Assembly: GCA_009760885.1 (NCBI GenBank)
Contig: CM019713.1
Coordinates: forward strand, 10,163,274 to 10,227,273
From: Achatina immaculata
Taxonomy: Eukaryota; Mollusca; Gastropoda; Stylommatophora; Achatinidae
Length of the DNA: 64,000 nt
Direction of reading: 5' to 3'
Below the pieces are notes generated by a model. The model did no database searches. It was not told where the DNA came from and was given only the letters and a program-made list of their open reading frames with translations. The position numbers and the translations under genes were made by a program. Positions 22,981 through 34,242 of this stretch are shown piece after piece. Within the stretch, counting starts at the first letter, position 1. Each line of letters begins with the position of its first letter.

Positions 22981-23081
22981 ATGGCAACTCGCATTCCAAT
23001 CAAGAAAGACAGCTATAATTTCGAGGATAGACAGAAGAGGATATGGGAGGACATGGAAAGGGATATGGAAAGAAGGAGAAG
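22981..23081 (+). CDS. Small heat-shock protein exon 1
   Basis: Encodes MATRIPIKKDSYNF and the charged EDRQKRIWEDMERDMERRR; 101 nt, ends in phase 2 at agaag|gtaaga. The split codon AG|A gives Arg with exon 2. Confidence 0.85.
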
Positions 23082-26000
23082 GTAAGAAAGAATGACTCAT
23101 TTTACAATAAAAAATAGCGCTGAAAACTGTTTAGTAGATGATCTAGTAGATGAGCCAAATCAGTGTTTCCCACGCTTGTTCGGGCTATCGCCCCCTTTTG
23201 TCGCAGACCACGTCCTAAACGCCCCTTCCCGCTTCCCTCTTCCCCCCTCCATTATGTACTATTCGTACAATGGCCTATTAAACTAGGATACGCTTGCAAA
23301 CCAATTTAACAATATGAAGGAGTGCATTTACATCTCACCTACTGCATTGTTTTCTCAACTTTTAATGTGATGAATGAGTTTCATTTAGGGACACAAGTTT
23401 CTCAATATCATGTGGAAAAGTGCTAAGAAAGAAAGTATTACTGCCGCTGTCTGCTACTTCGTTTTCCTTCAACGCCCCTCTCCTAGCGCCCCCTTTTACT
23501 TCCACCGCCCCATGTCCTTTCCATGATCACAGAAAAGACTGCGGTGACAACATAAATTATGCTGGGGGCAAATATAAACAAGCTATCAAGTGGAACACAA
23601 CAGGCCGAAGAAAAAGAGGTCGACTACATAAGATAAAGAGGACATTGTGATGCATTTATCGTCCACTTCGGGAAACACTTCGTAAAAGGACGGGCATTTT
23701 AAACTGAGAATATAAAGCTTTTCTATTTCAGATAAGACCATGTATTGGTCCCTAGTAGAAATGATGGGTCACATTAGTTTGGTCTCCAGTTGCCGCTACA
23801 TATTGTTTTATAGTAAAAAATGAAAAATAAAGTATTGCTCCCCAATAGATATTAAGCGTCATATACTGGTCCTTAGTAGGTATAAAGCACCATATATTGA
23901 TCCCCAGTAGATATAACGCACCATATATTGGTCCCCAGTAGATATAACGCGCCATCTATTGGTCCCCAGTAGATATAACGCACCATATATTGGTCCTCAG
24001 TAGATATAACGCGCCATGTATTGGTCCCTAGTAGATATAACGCGCCATGTATAGGTCCCTAGTAGATATAACGCGCCATGTATTGGTCCCTACTAGATAT
24101 AACGCGCCATGTATTGGTCCTCAGTAGATATAACGCGCCATCTATTGGTCCCCAGTAGATATAAAGAGCCATGTATTGGTCCTCAGTAGATATAACGCGC
24201 CATGTATTGGTCCCTAGTAGATATAACACGCCATGTATTGGTCCCTAGTAGATATAACGCGCCATGTATTGGTCCCTAGTAGATATAACGCGCCATGTAT
24301 AGGTCCCTAGTAGATATAAAGCGCCATGTATTGGTCCCTACTAGATATAACGTGCCATGTATTGGTCCTCAGTAGATATAACGCGCCATGTATTGGTCCT
24401 CAGTAGATATAACGCGCCATGTATTGGTCCTCAGTAGATATAACGCGCCATGTATTGGTCCCCATTAAATATAACGCGCCATGTATTGGTCCCTAGTAGA
24501 TATAACGCGTCATGTATTGGTCCCCATTAGATATAACGCGCCATGTATTGGTCCCTAGTAGTTATAACGCGCCATGTATTGGTCCCTAGTAGATATAACA
24601 CGCCATGTATCGGTCCCCAGGAGATTTGAAGCCACAGTAAAAATTCCTGGCTTGATTCCCCACCGACGTGAAAGTTTTTTTTTCGACCGGATTAGTACTT
24701 GAAATCGACTTAGTTTCAAGAAATGCGCACTCGGGATTTCCCTTACCTCACAGTGCTCTGGCCTAGAAATGTGAATGCTCTAACACTTTACACCCGCTAC
24801 AGTATGCACATGTCACAGGACATTTAATAGAACAAGAGCGGAAACTCAGTCAACAAAAAAAAAATCATGCATGTCTTCAACAGTTAACTCCCATATAGTT
24901 AGCTATCTTGGTTCATGGTTCCATGTTGATGGAACTGAATTACACGTGATATTCTGTTTTTCTCTTCATACAGTGGTAGCTGTACGAGTATGCTTAGTGT
25001 AATCCAGTGCCCCCCCCCCTATTGCGCAGGAAGATATTCTTCGTTGTCTGAGGCATGTTTTCTCAACACAATGTGCCGAGTAGCCATTTTTATAACCCAT
25101 CAGAAGGGCCAGACTGGAAGGCCATAGCAGCGACTCATTCTACAGAATTAACTCCTAGAAACTACAACATTTTCATCAGCAGTGACTAGAGTGGAATTTG
25201 AGCCCTGTTAGTAGCAGAGAGAGTGAGGTTAACTGATGGAACTTGATAGTGATGTCTGTATGGCGTGTCTTCCTGGAGAATATTGTGTTAGAACCACTAT
25301 GCAGAGACATGCAGAGCAGGCAGAAATATTGTTGACGTTTGATAGGGACACAGGAATATGGAAAGTAGAAATACAATGCAGAGGGTAAAATATATTTACA
25401 TTTATGGTGTATTAATGGGGAGGCAAAGTTGGGGTGCTAGTTGTTAAGTCGATAGTACGCTGTTCTCTCGTGGCTAGACGGCTGCTCGTCCTACCGGAAT
25501 CCGTGTTCGAATCCCAGGTAATTCTCTTGTGATTTTTCTTTCTCTCACGTCTCACTAAAGTGCTTTGTCTAAGATTTTTTCGAGGTTTAATCCTACAATA
25601 TTTGTTCTCTTACTTTACCGTACCAAAACCTCGTAGTTTCCTATTTATAAAAAATTGTTCCAGGCAAAGACACTGTCCATTTTGACAGTCATTGCTGACA
25701 TGCTGGCATCAGGGTTGGTGAACCATAACTGACCAAGACCCTGTCCCTTCTCTCTGTTGGCACCCCCCACCCAGTAACAGGTCTAGCCTGGTGGTGGAGT
25801 CTGCTGCACACACCCCCCCCCTACTTTTTAGTTACTTTTCAGGGAAAAAAATAGCTACCATAACCCTCTCCCAACCTGACAGCTGTGCCCCCTCATCATC
25901 ACAGCATCAGTTGCAAAGAACACCAACTCACAGTTCTAGAGAGTTAGAAGACAAGACAAGGCGTATTAATTCACTTAAGGAAAAAAATTATGTTACTAAC

Positions 26001-29000
26001 TGGCTTAAAGGTCATGAAGAAAAATCACTTCTCAGGCACAACAAGACTGGGTGAAGTGTCTAAAAATATTGTTTCTGGTAAAGTTACTTCAGACATGTTA
26101 CTGCTGTTGCTTCAGACATGTTGCTGATACTTCAGACACATTACTGCAGAATAATTTGTTTCTGGTAAAGTTACTGCAGACATGTTACTGCTGAATTTGC
26201 TTCTGGTAAAGTTACTCCAGACATGTTACTGCTGAGTTTGTTTCTGGTAAAGTTACTCCAGACATGTTACTGCTGAGTTTGTTTTTTGGTAAAGTTACTC
26301 CAGACATGTTACTGCTGAAATTGTGTCTGAGCATCCTTCTGATTTTTACAGAGTACCTTAAACAAAATAATGTTCATGAAGCACTAGATGAAGCATATTT
26401 CATGAATAACTCAGTGTCGGAGTTTGCTGATGCTCGGAGTGATTCTTGATGGGTGCTTTTTGTGTCTATTCATTTTCTTCAACTGCTGTGTTTTACATTT
26501 TACTTTGCATATTTGATGCATATGTTATTATGCTTAGCATATCATTTGTGCTTTTTTTTCATGTAACAGACTAAGAACTATGACATTTCTAAATTCTTTA
26601 CACATGATGATAGTTGTTCAGAATATTACTGTCTCTGTAATTCTGAGCTTATCATTGCAGAGAATGGGAGGAAGAGATTGACAGGATGAGGAAAGAGTTT
26701 TTCCATGTTCGTCCAGAGAACTCTGAATTTTCCCGACTTCAGGGTGCAGGGACCTTGTCCAGGCTGCCAGCACATGTTTCTGGAAGAATATCTGAGGCTG
26801 ATGATGGGAAAGCAATAGTTGAGAAAGATGACAGGGGACAGCCAGTTTTTAAGGTGCTTCATAAAAGCAAAGACTCATGTATTTTACAGTTTCTGTTGTT
26901 TTTTTTTTGTTTGTTGTAATTGCTGTTAATTTGTAATTTTTAAGACAACTACTCAGCTTTGTAAGGCTTTCTCACAGCTCTCCTCCTGCATTTGATTGTT
27001 GTCATGCAAAATCTGAGGCATATTATTAAAGATGCAGTCTAGTTTTCTCTAAGCCTCATATCTCCAGTCCCATATACAGACCTTCCAACATAACCAGACA
27101 GGCTCTCACCTGGAATCCCCAGGGAAAGAGGAAATAAGGAAGACCTACAAACATGGAATCCCCTGGAAAAGAGGAAATAAGGAAGACCTACAAACATGGA
27201 ATCCCCAGGGGAAGAGGAAATAAGGAAGACCTACAAACATTGAATCCCCAGGGGAAGAGGAAATAAGGAAGACCTACAAACATGGAATCCCCGGGGGAAG
27301 AGGAAATAAGGAAGACCTACAAACACTTGGCGGAGAAGTCTTGAAACAGATTGAAAAGACTGACTACACCTGGAGACATATAGAAGAAACAACTCAGGAT
27401 AGAAATAAATGGAGAGATCTTGTTGATGGCCTATGCCCCAGACTGGGGTAAAGAAGATGAGAGAGAGAAAGAGAAAGAGAAAGAGAGAGCTAGCTTTGGT
27501 TGCATACGTCTACATAAGTTGGCCATTTTTGAAGTAATTGTTTGGAGGTCAGAGTTTTGCTACTACTCTGCATTCAGTTCTATGGCATATCTTCACAGAA
27601 AGGTCAGGAAAAGGCTGGTTCTTATTCCAAAGAAGATGTTCTACATCTAGGGCTTTAAACTGGTGAAATATGTCCAGTCTTTTGCCATCTACTTTCCACT
27701 TTGGTGTGATATTGAAAGAAAAGTTAGCATATCATATTTTCATTTTTTTTTTTTTGCATCATAACAAACATGAGAGACATAAAGAAAAGGAATTAATGTT
27801 TCACTTTCTAAAAATAGCTGTGCTTATCAAACAACATAAATTATGCTGGGGGGAAATATAAACAAGCTATCAAGTGGAACATAACAGGCCGAAGAAAAAG
27901 AGGTCGACCAAGTGAAACTCTAAAGAAGGCATTGTTAAGAGAGACCAGGTCAGTGGGCATAACATCCATTAATGAGACTGAAAAACTTGCTAAAGACAGG
28001 AAGTCTTGGGAGCTACCATGTAGGCCTTATGTGATGTTTAGCAGCACGGGAAAGATGTAAGATGTAAGAAATATACATAGAAAAACAGACAACTTGTTTA
28101 TGAGTTGTATGGATTGTTTATAACAACAGTGATAATTAATGTCATTGTTACAGAATACTTTTGTTATGAGTACATAACGAGAATTTGAATAGATTTTTAA
28201 TATGCTACCAGCGTTATCATAATTGTCATTGTTTTATTTCCAGGTTCATTTCAACATGAAAGTTTACAAACCCGATGAAATAAATGTTAAAATGGACTCA
28301 ACCAAGATAATGGTATCAGCCAGGCATGAGGAGAAAGGTGAAGGGTCAACGATTAGTAGGGAGTATACTCGTGAGGTCAATATCCCCAGAGACGTCGACC
28401 CCTTGTCGTTGCAGTGCACCCTTAACCCGGATGGTTACCTGGTAGTCTATGCGCCTTTGCCTGTACCAAGCTACAGTGCCATCAAGGATTCAAGCTCTGC
28501 TTCTAACAGCCCTCCTGCTGCCTTGAAATCAGCATCATCATATCAGACATCATCTGCGGTTTCTTCAAAATCTCAGCCAGCTTCAACTTCAGCATACTCT
28601 CAGCCACAGCCCCAAGTTTATACACACACCATCACCCAGCAGCAAGCACCTCTTAGCAGCAGCAGCAAAGCTCCAGCCACAATCACCCAGTCATCATTCA
28701 GCAAAGAGGAAGCACTCAGCCACCCAGACCACGTGGTACCTGCCTACAAGCCATCACTAGACCTCAGCAAGATGGATAAGCAGCAGGACAACGCCCAAGC
28801 TCGGAATAATAATCAGTCCTTCTCCTCATCTACATCTTCACAGGTGCAGAGCTCTACATTTTCTAAACCGTCGTCTTTCAGCACATTAAGCTCTACTTTC
28901 CCTTCTAGCTCGGTCTTCTCAGAACCCTCAGCACAGACACAGCTGAGCATGCCAACAGTTACTTCACATGACGGCAAGTTCCAGCTGGTGATGCCAATTG

Positions 29001-29212
29001 ATAACTTTAGACCAGAAGAGCTGACAGTGAAAACACAGGACAGAAAGGTCATCATTTGTGCTAGACGAGAAGTTACTTCTGGCAACAGAGCTCGGACTAT
29101 GGAGATGAGTCGTGAGCACAGCCTTCCAGACAATGTCGATCCTTTTACTGTAAAGGCTTTCTTCACAGACACTAATAATCTCATCATTGAGGCCCCATTT
29201 ATCCGAAGCTGA
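22981..29212 (+). CDS. Small heat-shock protein with two alpha-crystallin domains (three exons)
   Basis: ATP-independent holdase chaperone of the alpha-crystallin/Hsp20 family, expected in the cytoplasm. Exons are 22981-23081, 26661-26853 and 28244-29212, joined by gt...ag introns of 3,579 bp (phase 2) and 1,390 bp (phase 0). They give 420 codons with no stop. Residues ~15-50 are a charged helical segment rich in E, R, K and W. Domain 1 is at ~93-173 (VFK|VHFNMKVYKPDEINVK, SREYTREVNIPRDVD) and crosses the second junction. A low-complexity S/Q/P linker spans ~174-336, and domain 2 is at ~337-420 (FQLVMPIDNFRPEELTVK, SREHSLPDNVDPFTVKA). No C-terminal I-x-I motif follows. The architecture resembles flatworm p40 major egg antigen and Tsp36-type proteins and molluscan relatives annotated as major egg antigen-like. 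Start chosen at the first ATG, downstream of promoter-like boxes. Confidence 0.9.
23160..23545 (+). mobile_element. hAT-like relic in intron 1 (weak)
   Basis: Begins with cagtgtttcccacgc, similar to a hAT terminus, and has two CGCCCC-rich blocks (23208-23250 and 23470-23520). No matching right terminus was found. Confidence 0.25.
23546..23650 (+). mobile_element. LINE-C fragment with chimeric 5' leader (intron 1)
   Basis: acaacataaattatgctggg precedes the LINE-C basic segment (caagctatcaagtggaacac, TGRRKRGR). The same leader joined at the same place occurs at 27831. Truncated on the right. Confidence 0.7.
23735..24635. repeat. Minisatellite, 31-bp unit (intron 1)
   Basis: About 28 copies of a unit with agatataacgcgccatgtat and tggtccctag. 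It is the largest array in the intron, with each unit carrying a gcgc CpG pair. Confidence 0.96.
24636..25439. other. Intron 1, unassigned part
   Basis: C run at about 25012-25019. No conserved feature recognised. Confidence 0.4.
25440..25525 (+). mobile_element. tRNA-like SINE head (intron 1)
   Basis: tagtacgctgttctctcgtg then gtgttcgaatccca, the latter a good B box (GGTTCGAATCC-type). It lacks a tRNA fold over its full length, so it is taken as the head of a tRNA-derived SINE. Confidence 0.5.
25695..25950 (+). mobile_element. SINE2 copy (intron 1)
   Basis: Shares agggttggtgaaccataact, tggtggtggagtctgctgca and caaagaacaccaactcacag with other copies; the tail is reduced. Confidence 0.65.
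26055..26325. repeat. Minisatellite, 41-bp unit (intron 1)
   Basis: Five to six copies of a unit with tctggtaaagttactccaga and catgttactgctga; the first copies are irregular. Confidence 0.9.
26661..26853 (+). CDS. Small heat-shock protein exon 2
   Basis: Acceptor ttatcattgcag|a at 26660/26661, donor tttaag|gtgctt at 26853/26854. Completes the charged helix (EWEEEIDRMRKEFF) and ends with DRGQPVFK, the start of the first alpha-crystallin domain. Confidence 0.85.
27110..27440 (+). mobile_element. LINE-H 3' fragment with 43-bp internal array (intron 2)
   Basis: 27111-27325 holds five copies of a 43-bp unit (tggaatccccagggaaagag, ataaggaagacctacaaaca) encoding a GKRKxGRPTNTW-type segment. It is followed by a LINE-type tail, DYTWRHIEETTQDRNKWRDL, at about 27365-27425. 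As 43 is not divisible by three, the expansion destroys the frame. Confidence 0.75.
27441..27830. other. Intron 2, unassigned part
   Basis: Short gagaaa run at 27458-27490 and a T run at 27739-27755; nothing else. Confidence 0.4.
27831..28073 (+). mobile_element. LINE-C 3' end with chimeric 5' leader (intron 2)
   Basis: Same acaacataaattatgctggg leader as 23546, then the LINE-C end (AGRKRGRP-type segment, cagcacgggaaagatgtaag) with a gatgtaa tail. Confidence 0.8.
28244..29212 (+). CDS. Small heat-shock protein exon 3
   Basis: Acceptor gttttatttccag|gtt at 28243/28244; 969 nt including the tga stop at 29210-29212. Holds most of domain 1, the S/Q/P linker and all of domain 2. It carries 322 of the 420 residues. 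The ORF's apparent upstream start at 28223 is intronic. Confidence 0.92.
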   Translation, partial: VHFNMKVYKPDEINVKMDSTKIMVSARHEEKGEGSTISREYTREVNIPRDVDPLSLQCTLNPDGYLVVYAPLPVPSYSAIKDSSSASNSPPAALKSASSYQTSSAVSSKSQPASTSAYSQPQPQVYTHTITQQQAPLSSSSKAPATITQSSFSKEEALSHPDHVVPAYKPSLDLSKMDKQQDNAQARNNNQSFSSSTSSQVQSSTFSKPSSFSTLSSTFPSSSVFSEPSAQTQLSMPTVTSHDGKFQLVMPIDNFRPEELTVKTQDRKVIICARREVTSGNRARTMEMSREHSLPDNVDPFTVKAFFTDTNNLIIEAPFIRS

Positions 29213-29234
29213 ACTTAAAGTATTTTTTGCCGTC

Positions 29235-29240
29235 AATAAA
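29235..29240 (+). terminator. Polyadenylation signal of the heat-shock gene
   Basis: aataaa 23 nt after the stop codon. It would give a very short 3' UTR; longer alternatives are possible. Confidence 0.55.
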
Positions 29241-30582
29241 CCATCTAAAGTACGGCTGTGTTTCACTTACAAATGACAGCTTTTGATACTTAAAGGATTC
29301 TCAGAATGTTGAAACTTCTCAAATTGATTCTAATCACTGATGAAGGTTTTCTTTGCTAAGAGCAAGATAAATTCTAGAAAACTATACTGACTCCTGTTGC
29401 AGAAGAGCTGATATATATACAGTTATAACCTTGCTACGATTCAGTCACATATGGCAAATGTATTTAAATTCACAGAAGTCACAGCCACAAAAGTACCTTA
29501 TGTCATCTCCAAGCAGTCATGCGAACGAAGAAGAAGAATCTCCAAGCAGTTTTTTATCAGACATGCATGAAGATGAACAAGAACTAAAATAGGGGACAAA
29601 ACAAAAAACTTTAGTTGCATCCTATGGTGTTTCACTATCTGAAGCTGAGCTGATGATTTCTGCGATACATCTTTGTTTTTATTTTTCACTGTTCATCTTG
29701 GCTTAGACAGGCATCTTTGTATGGCCATAAAGAATGTCAAAATTGATGGTGATGAAACAGCATAAACATATTTTTGACATAATTTGCAAGAGGTTCCCCC
29801 CCCCCCCCCCCAGCCCCCTCAATGAAAGGACTGTGTCACAACACATCAGATTTATAAATAACAAAAGCCTAAGTTCCCAAGAGACCACAGTATAGCTTAT
29901 GTTAATTTTTAAAACTGACAAGTCATGTAACTGAAGCCCTTCGTACCTAGATTGTAGTCAGCAACCAACAAGTAGATTTTACAGTAACGCAGAGCTAGAT
30001 ATAGTTTATATTTATGAATGTGTCAGTTTTATTTGAGTGGAGAATAATTTATAATCTTTAAAACTGCTTTTAGCTTCTGCATATACTTTCATATTATTTA
30101 CTAATTCATTTGAAAAAAAAAAAATGATTTGCTGCAGTAGTCTTAGTTATGTTCATATTTTCACAAGGTGCTGATAAGTTATTATCTTTTATCTTATGTG
30201 CAATGTCAGATTCAACATTTGCTTTGTTTACAATGTGTGAATTTATATGTTGTGTTGCCTTCTGAAATCACAGTAGCCTGTTTTTTTTATATATATGCTA
30301 ACAGAGTTCACATGATTATGTGAAAAGGTATTATAATTTATATGCTAATCCATATGTTTAACCTATCCCAAAGCTGCACCTAATATAGTCATGATAGTTT
30401 GTTTCGCTTCCTTAGTCCTGGATATTCTTAAAAAGATTCATGTTTTTATTTTATTTAGAGGCCAGTAGTTTTTTTTTAATTTGTCCGAAGTTATCATATT
30501 TGAAGTTTACAGTGAAATTGTTGAAAGTAGTGACTGTGAAGTCAAAAAATATTTCACTAAATTATATATATATATATTGTGT
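29241..30582. other. Downstream of the heat-shock gene, unassigned
   Basis: AT-rich. A gcgaacgaagaagaag motif at 29521-29537 resembles the 3' tail of LINE-I2. C run at about 29797-29811. No gene recognised. Confidence 0.45.
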
Positions 30583-30869
30583 GTGTGTGATCAGAAAAAG
30601 AAAATGGACATATGTCAGTCACGTGATGAGAAGAAACAATCAGAGAACCCCAAAGCAAGCTATCAAATGGAACACAACAGGCTGAAGAAAAAGAGGTCGA
30701 CCACATGAAACTCTAAAGAAGACATTGTTAAGAGAGGCCAGTTTAGTGGGCATAACATCCCTTGATGAGGTTGAAAAGCTCATCAAAAACATGACAACTT
30801 GGCAAACTACCATACGAACCCTATGTGACGGTTAACAGCACAGGAAGGACATAAGATGTAAGGTACACG

Positions 30870-30902
<33 letters not shown>
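30583..30902 (+). mobile_element. LINE-C 3' end with AC/TA run
   Basis: Traces of the KKKMDICQSRDEKK-type segment, then cgaccacatgaaactctaaa, gaggttgaaaagctc and ccctatgtgacggttaacag. The tail aagatgtaagg leads into (AC)n and (TA)n at 30870-30902. Confidence 0.8.
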
Positions 30903-31391
30903 TAATGAGCATTATAAGGATTAGGTCACAAATATAAAGTTAGAATATTGCTCTAAGTTAGATTTTTTTTTGTCTATGTTCACGCCAAAAGTCAGATATT
31001 CATGTGTCAACTACAGTTAACTTTCTTTTTTGTAACTGCTTTTATTTATATAAAATTAGTATGTAAATGTCATTTTTTTAAACTTCAAAACAGTGTTAAG
31101 ATTTTTTTTGCCCATTGTGTTCAAATGCTTTTTCTGTTTTCCAAGCAAATGGTTCACATGAATTTCCTGCATGGCTGCCATATTTTCTTTCTAGGGTGAA
31201 GACATTGTGCTGACACAAAATGATAATGAAGGAGAAGTAGAGACATGGTAATACTGATATTGAGATTTAAAATGTGGAAACATTATCTGAATATACATAT
31301 AATTTGCATTTTAAAAGAAGAAAGCATATTCTCCCATATATTCATACTAGACACTTGTGAAATAGTAAACAAAATGTTACTGTCCAGTGTA
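30903..31391. other. Unassigned AT-rich sequence with a splice-acceptor-like site
   Basis: ttttctttctag at about 31183-31194 is followed by an 18-codon open stretch (GEDIVLTQNDNEGEVETW, stop at 31247-31249). It could be an alternative last exon; unsupported. Confidence 0.25.
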
Positions 31392-31482
31392 TATGTTGGA
31401 ACTTTGCCTCCCTAACAGCTCTCCTGTAGGCCTCTCAGTTGTAAGCAAGATGCCCTGTTGCTGATGCATCCATTCACAGATT
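31392..31482 (-). mobile_element. LINE-A 3'-end sliver
   Basis: ggaactttgcctccctaaca through gcaagatgccctgttgctga, the reverse complement of the LINE-A terminus. Confidence 0.75.
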
Positions 31483-31707
31483 TGATGATCAGTAAGGTAC
31501 AGAAATGCAGTGCTATATTTGACAATATTGGGAACGATAAGTATTATAAATATAATGCATTAGGACACGACATAAGCTTATGAAAGATTTTTCTAGTTCC
31601 AAAACATCATAGTTAGTGCCTTTTTTGTGTATGTGTGTGTCCTTCAGTTTTTTTTTAACGTCATGTTTAATCTGGATCATTGTTATCAAGGCATGATTAC
31701 AGTTTTT
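31483..31707. other. Unassigned sequence
   Basis: AT-rich; nothing recognised. Confidence 0.35.
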
Positions 31708-31935
31708 ATAAAGGTAAAGGTAACCCTGTCATGCCTTAGAGGCACATAGGGATATGGTGTTAGTGCCCTTATTTTCCTTGACCTGTCAGCACACTAGAGG
31801 GTGATATGGTCAGTATCACGCCTGGCCGCCTTTCCTTCCCCAACTTCAGAAGAAGTTGGGTACCCATTTCTACAGCCGGGTGACTGGGGAACGCCTCTGG
31901 CTGGTATCGAACCCCCAACCTTCGCCATGAGAGTC
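31708..31935 (-). mobile_element. SINE1: tRNA-derived SINE, near full length
   Basis: Read on the minus strand: a B-box-like ggggttcgataccagcc near the 5' end, body cagtcacccggctgtagaaa, ggaaggaaaggcggccaggc, accctctagtgtgctgacag, tcaaggaaaataagggcact, and the 3' end atgacagggttacctttacc. The 3' half is shared with copies at 33760, 43055, 58545 and 62370. Confidence 0.8.
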
Positions 31936-32074
31936 CAACAGTTTTTATAGTGGCCCAGTAACTCTTACTCATCTTTCGAGAACTGCAAGATAGTTTTTTT
32001 GAGCCAGTGCCATGAAGATGTTGAGGCCAGCACCGGCTTGGCTTGAGAATCGGTTATGGCTATTATTTTGTCAG

Positions 32075-32270
32075 TCCCTGAATGGAGATTAAAAAAAACC
32101 AGGGGTTGGGGTGTGCAGTGCTTTTTTAGCAGACTCCACCACCATGGGGACTATGGCAACCGCTGCCCCATTACCCAGGCTAGGCATGTTACTGGGGATA
32201 CCAACAGAGAAGTGGGTCAGGGTCTTGGCCAGCTATAGTTCACCATTTCATATGCTATCATGTCAGATTT
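32075..32270 (-). mobile_element. SINE2 fragment
   Basis: Reverse complement of the ccccatggtggtggagtctg block, with tagcctgggtaatggggca next to it. Truncated on both sides. Confidence 0.65.
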
Positions 32271-32284
32271 GGGTCACTGATTCC

Positions 32285-32490
32285 CAGATTCATCATCATC
32301 ATCATCATCTTTCACTCCTTTAAGAGCATAGGCCACAGATAAAGCCTCTCCAATCATCCCTGTTCTTGGAATTATTCTCTGCGTCCCTCCATGTGTATCC
32401 ATTGTCTCTGGGCACTGTTATAATTTCTCTTCTCCAAATAAGTCCAGATTGGACAGTGTCTATTCCTGTAACTTTTGCCTTAAGTCCAGG
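32285..32490 (-). mobile_element. LINE-H 3' end with ATG-repeat tail
   Basis: Minus frame reads DNGYTWRDAENNSKNRDDW and FICGLCS, homologous to the tail at 27365-27425. It then has a (GAT)n tail at 32289-32308. Confidence 0.65.
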
Positions 32491-33640
32491 CCTGTTGGAA
32501 AGGAGGGCAAGTGGAGGGCGGCAGCTTGGGTTGTGACCCTGGGGCCCAGGCAATTGAGAGAACTTGGTGGCCCTGTTTTGTCATGCTTTTCTTATCAGAG
32601 AAAAAAAAAAATTTCAGAAAACACTATCATGTTCCAGATAAGGGGCCTGATTTACCTGAGATCCAAGGCCCATCTGGCTCTATGTTGTCCTGCTCAGGTC
32701 CCTTGTGTCCAGCCAGGTCTATTCAGGCCTAAATGAGCTAGGCACTCCCATGATATGTGTTTAAGCATGTGGATTCCACTGTACATGGACGCTCGTTTTC
32801 TGCATGATGTTGTGAAATGCTATAAGTGACTTCTTCATGTACTTAAAAAACTGACAAGCATATACAATGTCTTAAATAAAATATGTTCAGGTAAATATTA
32901 ACCTGGGAGGTGAATAAACCTGAGAAATGTGGTTATTTCAGGAGTAAGATATGCCTCCATAGAAATTTGAAAGCTAACATTTTCTCGTTGACTGGCAATA
33001 CTTCTTTGGCCTTTCTTTCAGCACATGTTTCTTATGCAAATACTGTTGCCTTATTTTACCATTGAATTTATTTATCTTAGATTTTTTTTTTAATGTACTT
33101 ATCTCACAGCTCACAGTATAAATATGTTCATTTATTTTGTTTGTTGACACGAACCTTGCCATTTTGATTCTTTTTTTAAAATAATCGTTTGTTTTGTTTC
33201 TTTTTTCATCTTAATTATGAGATTTATTCATGAATCTCATTGTAAATGAAAGAACTGGAAGTAGAAATGTCAGTACAAAAACTTTCTTTTTTAAATTCAT
33301 AAATATAGTCTTTCCTAGCCACATAAATGCTAACTGGGAAAATGCTCTACTGTAGATGGTAAATGTGTTGGTCCACGTATTTATTGATATGTTTGTTTTG
33401 GGAATAAATTCTCTGTGACTGTAACCAGTATCAGTGATAGAGGAGGGCGGAAGGGGGGGGGGTGAGAGAACCAGGGTTGTACCCTTAAGGGTGCATTATT
33501 GAGGGGTCCCTGGTGGCCCAGTTTTTCACCTCTATTATTGTAGGAGAATTATTTTCCGTATTTGGATAGGGTACCCAAAAGTGACTGACCTCAAGGCCCA
33601 ATCTGGGCCCCTCACCCCATAGCCTTGGATTAACAGTGAA
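32491..33640. repeat. Two related GC-rich blocks of an unidentified dispersed repeat
   Basis: 32500-32720 and 33436-33640 share features such as gagggcgg, ctggtggccc and caaggcccatctgg/caaggcccaatctgg in the same order. The intervening 32740-33430 is AT-rich and unassigned. Family unknown. Confidence 0.35.
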
Positions 33641-33759
33641 AATTCACTTTTCATTGTGTGTGTACCACTCCAGTACCACCCTAGTGCCACTCCAGTGCCA
33701 CTCATATGTAACCGTACTGTCAGGTTCAGGGTATGACTCACTGATGTGTTGTCCATAAG

Positions 33760-33960
33760 ACTTGTGAATAACTGAGCGGTGAAGAGGTTAGCGTACTTAT
33801 CTTTCATGCAGAAGGTACCCGGTTTGATCTTGGTGTAGAAATGTGCATTTGGCCTCTCCTGGAGTCAGAGTATGATTAATGATCAAGTCACCCTCTAGCA
33901 GGCCAAAAGGCCAAGGAAAATATAGGCACTATCACCATATCCCCTATATCATATTCTTTA
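33760..33960 (+). mobile_element. SINE1 copy, diverged
   Basis: Head gagcggtgaagaggttagcg with a B-box-like acccggtttgatcttgg, and a body with caccctctagcaggcc, aaggaaaatataggcactat and caccatatcccc. Confidence 0.65.
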
Positions 33961-34242
33961 ACGGCACTGCCCATAACCCCACCTTTGGTTTTTATCTTTT
34001 ATGTCTTTCATCACTCTAAATATAATTTCTGTTGTAACTGCACCAGAAGGATATATCAGTCATTATAACTCATCTGTGGGTGTAAATCAGCACCCTCATC
34101 TTAATCTGAGCACTAAGATCTTCTAGAGAAAGTGTAATACAATTTATGTTCACATGGGTGCATACCAGCCATCACTGTAATAGATTTTAGGTTCATATTT
34201 CAGGTCTCTGTAATGCATTCTAATCCCTAATTCCAGTATATC
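33961..34242. other. Unassigned sequence
   Basis: Nothing recognised. Confidence 0.35.

Noticed and set aside
25440..25525. Possible tRNA gene (B box gttcgaatcc)
   Set aside because: No complete cloverleaf or acceptor pairing; similar boxes at 58600, 61808 and 62411 belong to SINE heads.
28813..29266. Minus-strand ORFs of 124 and 100 codons
   Set aside because: Antisense shadows of heat-shock exon 3.
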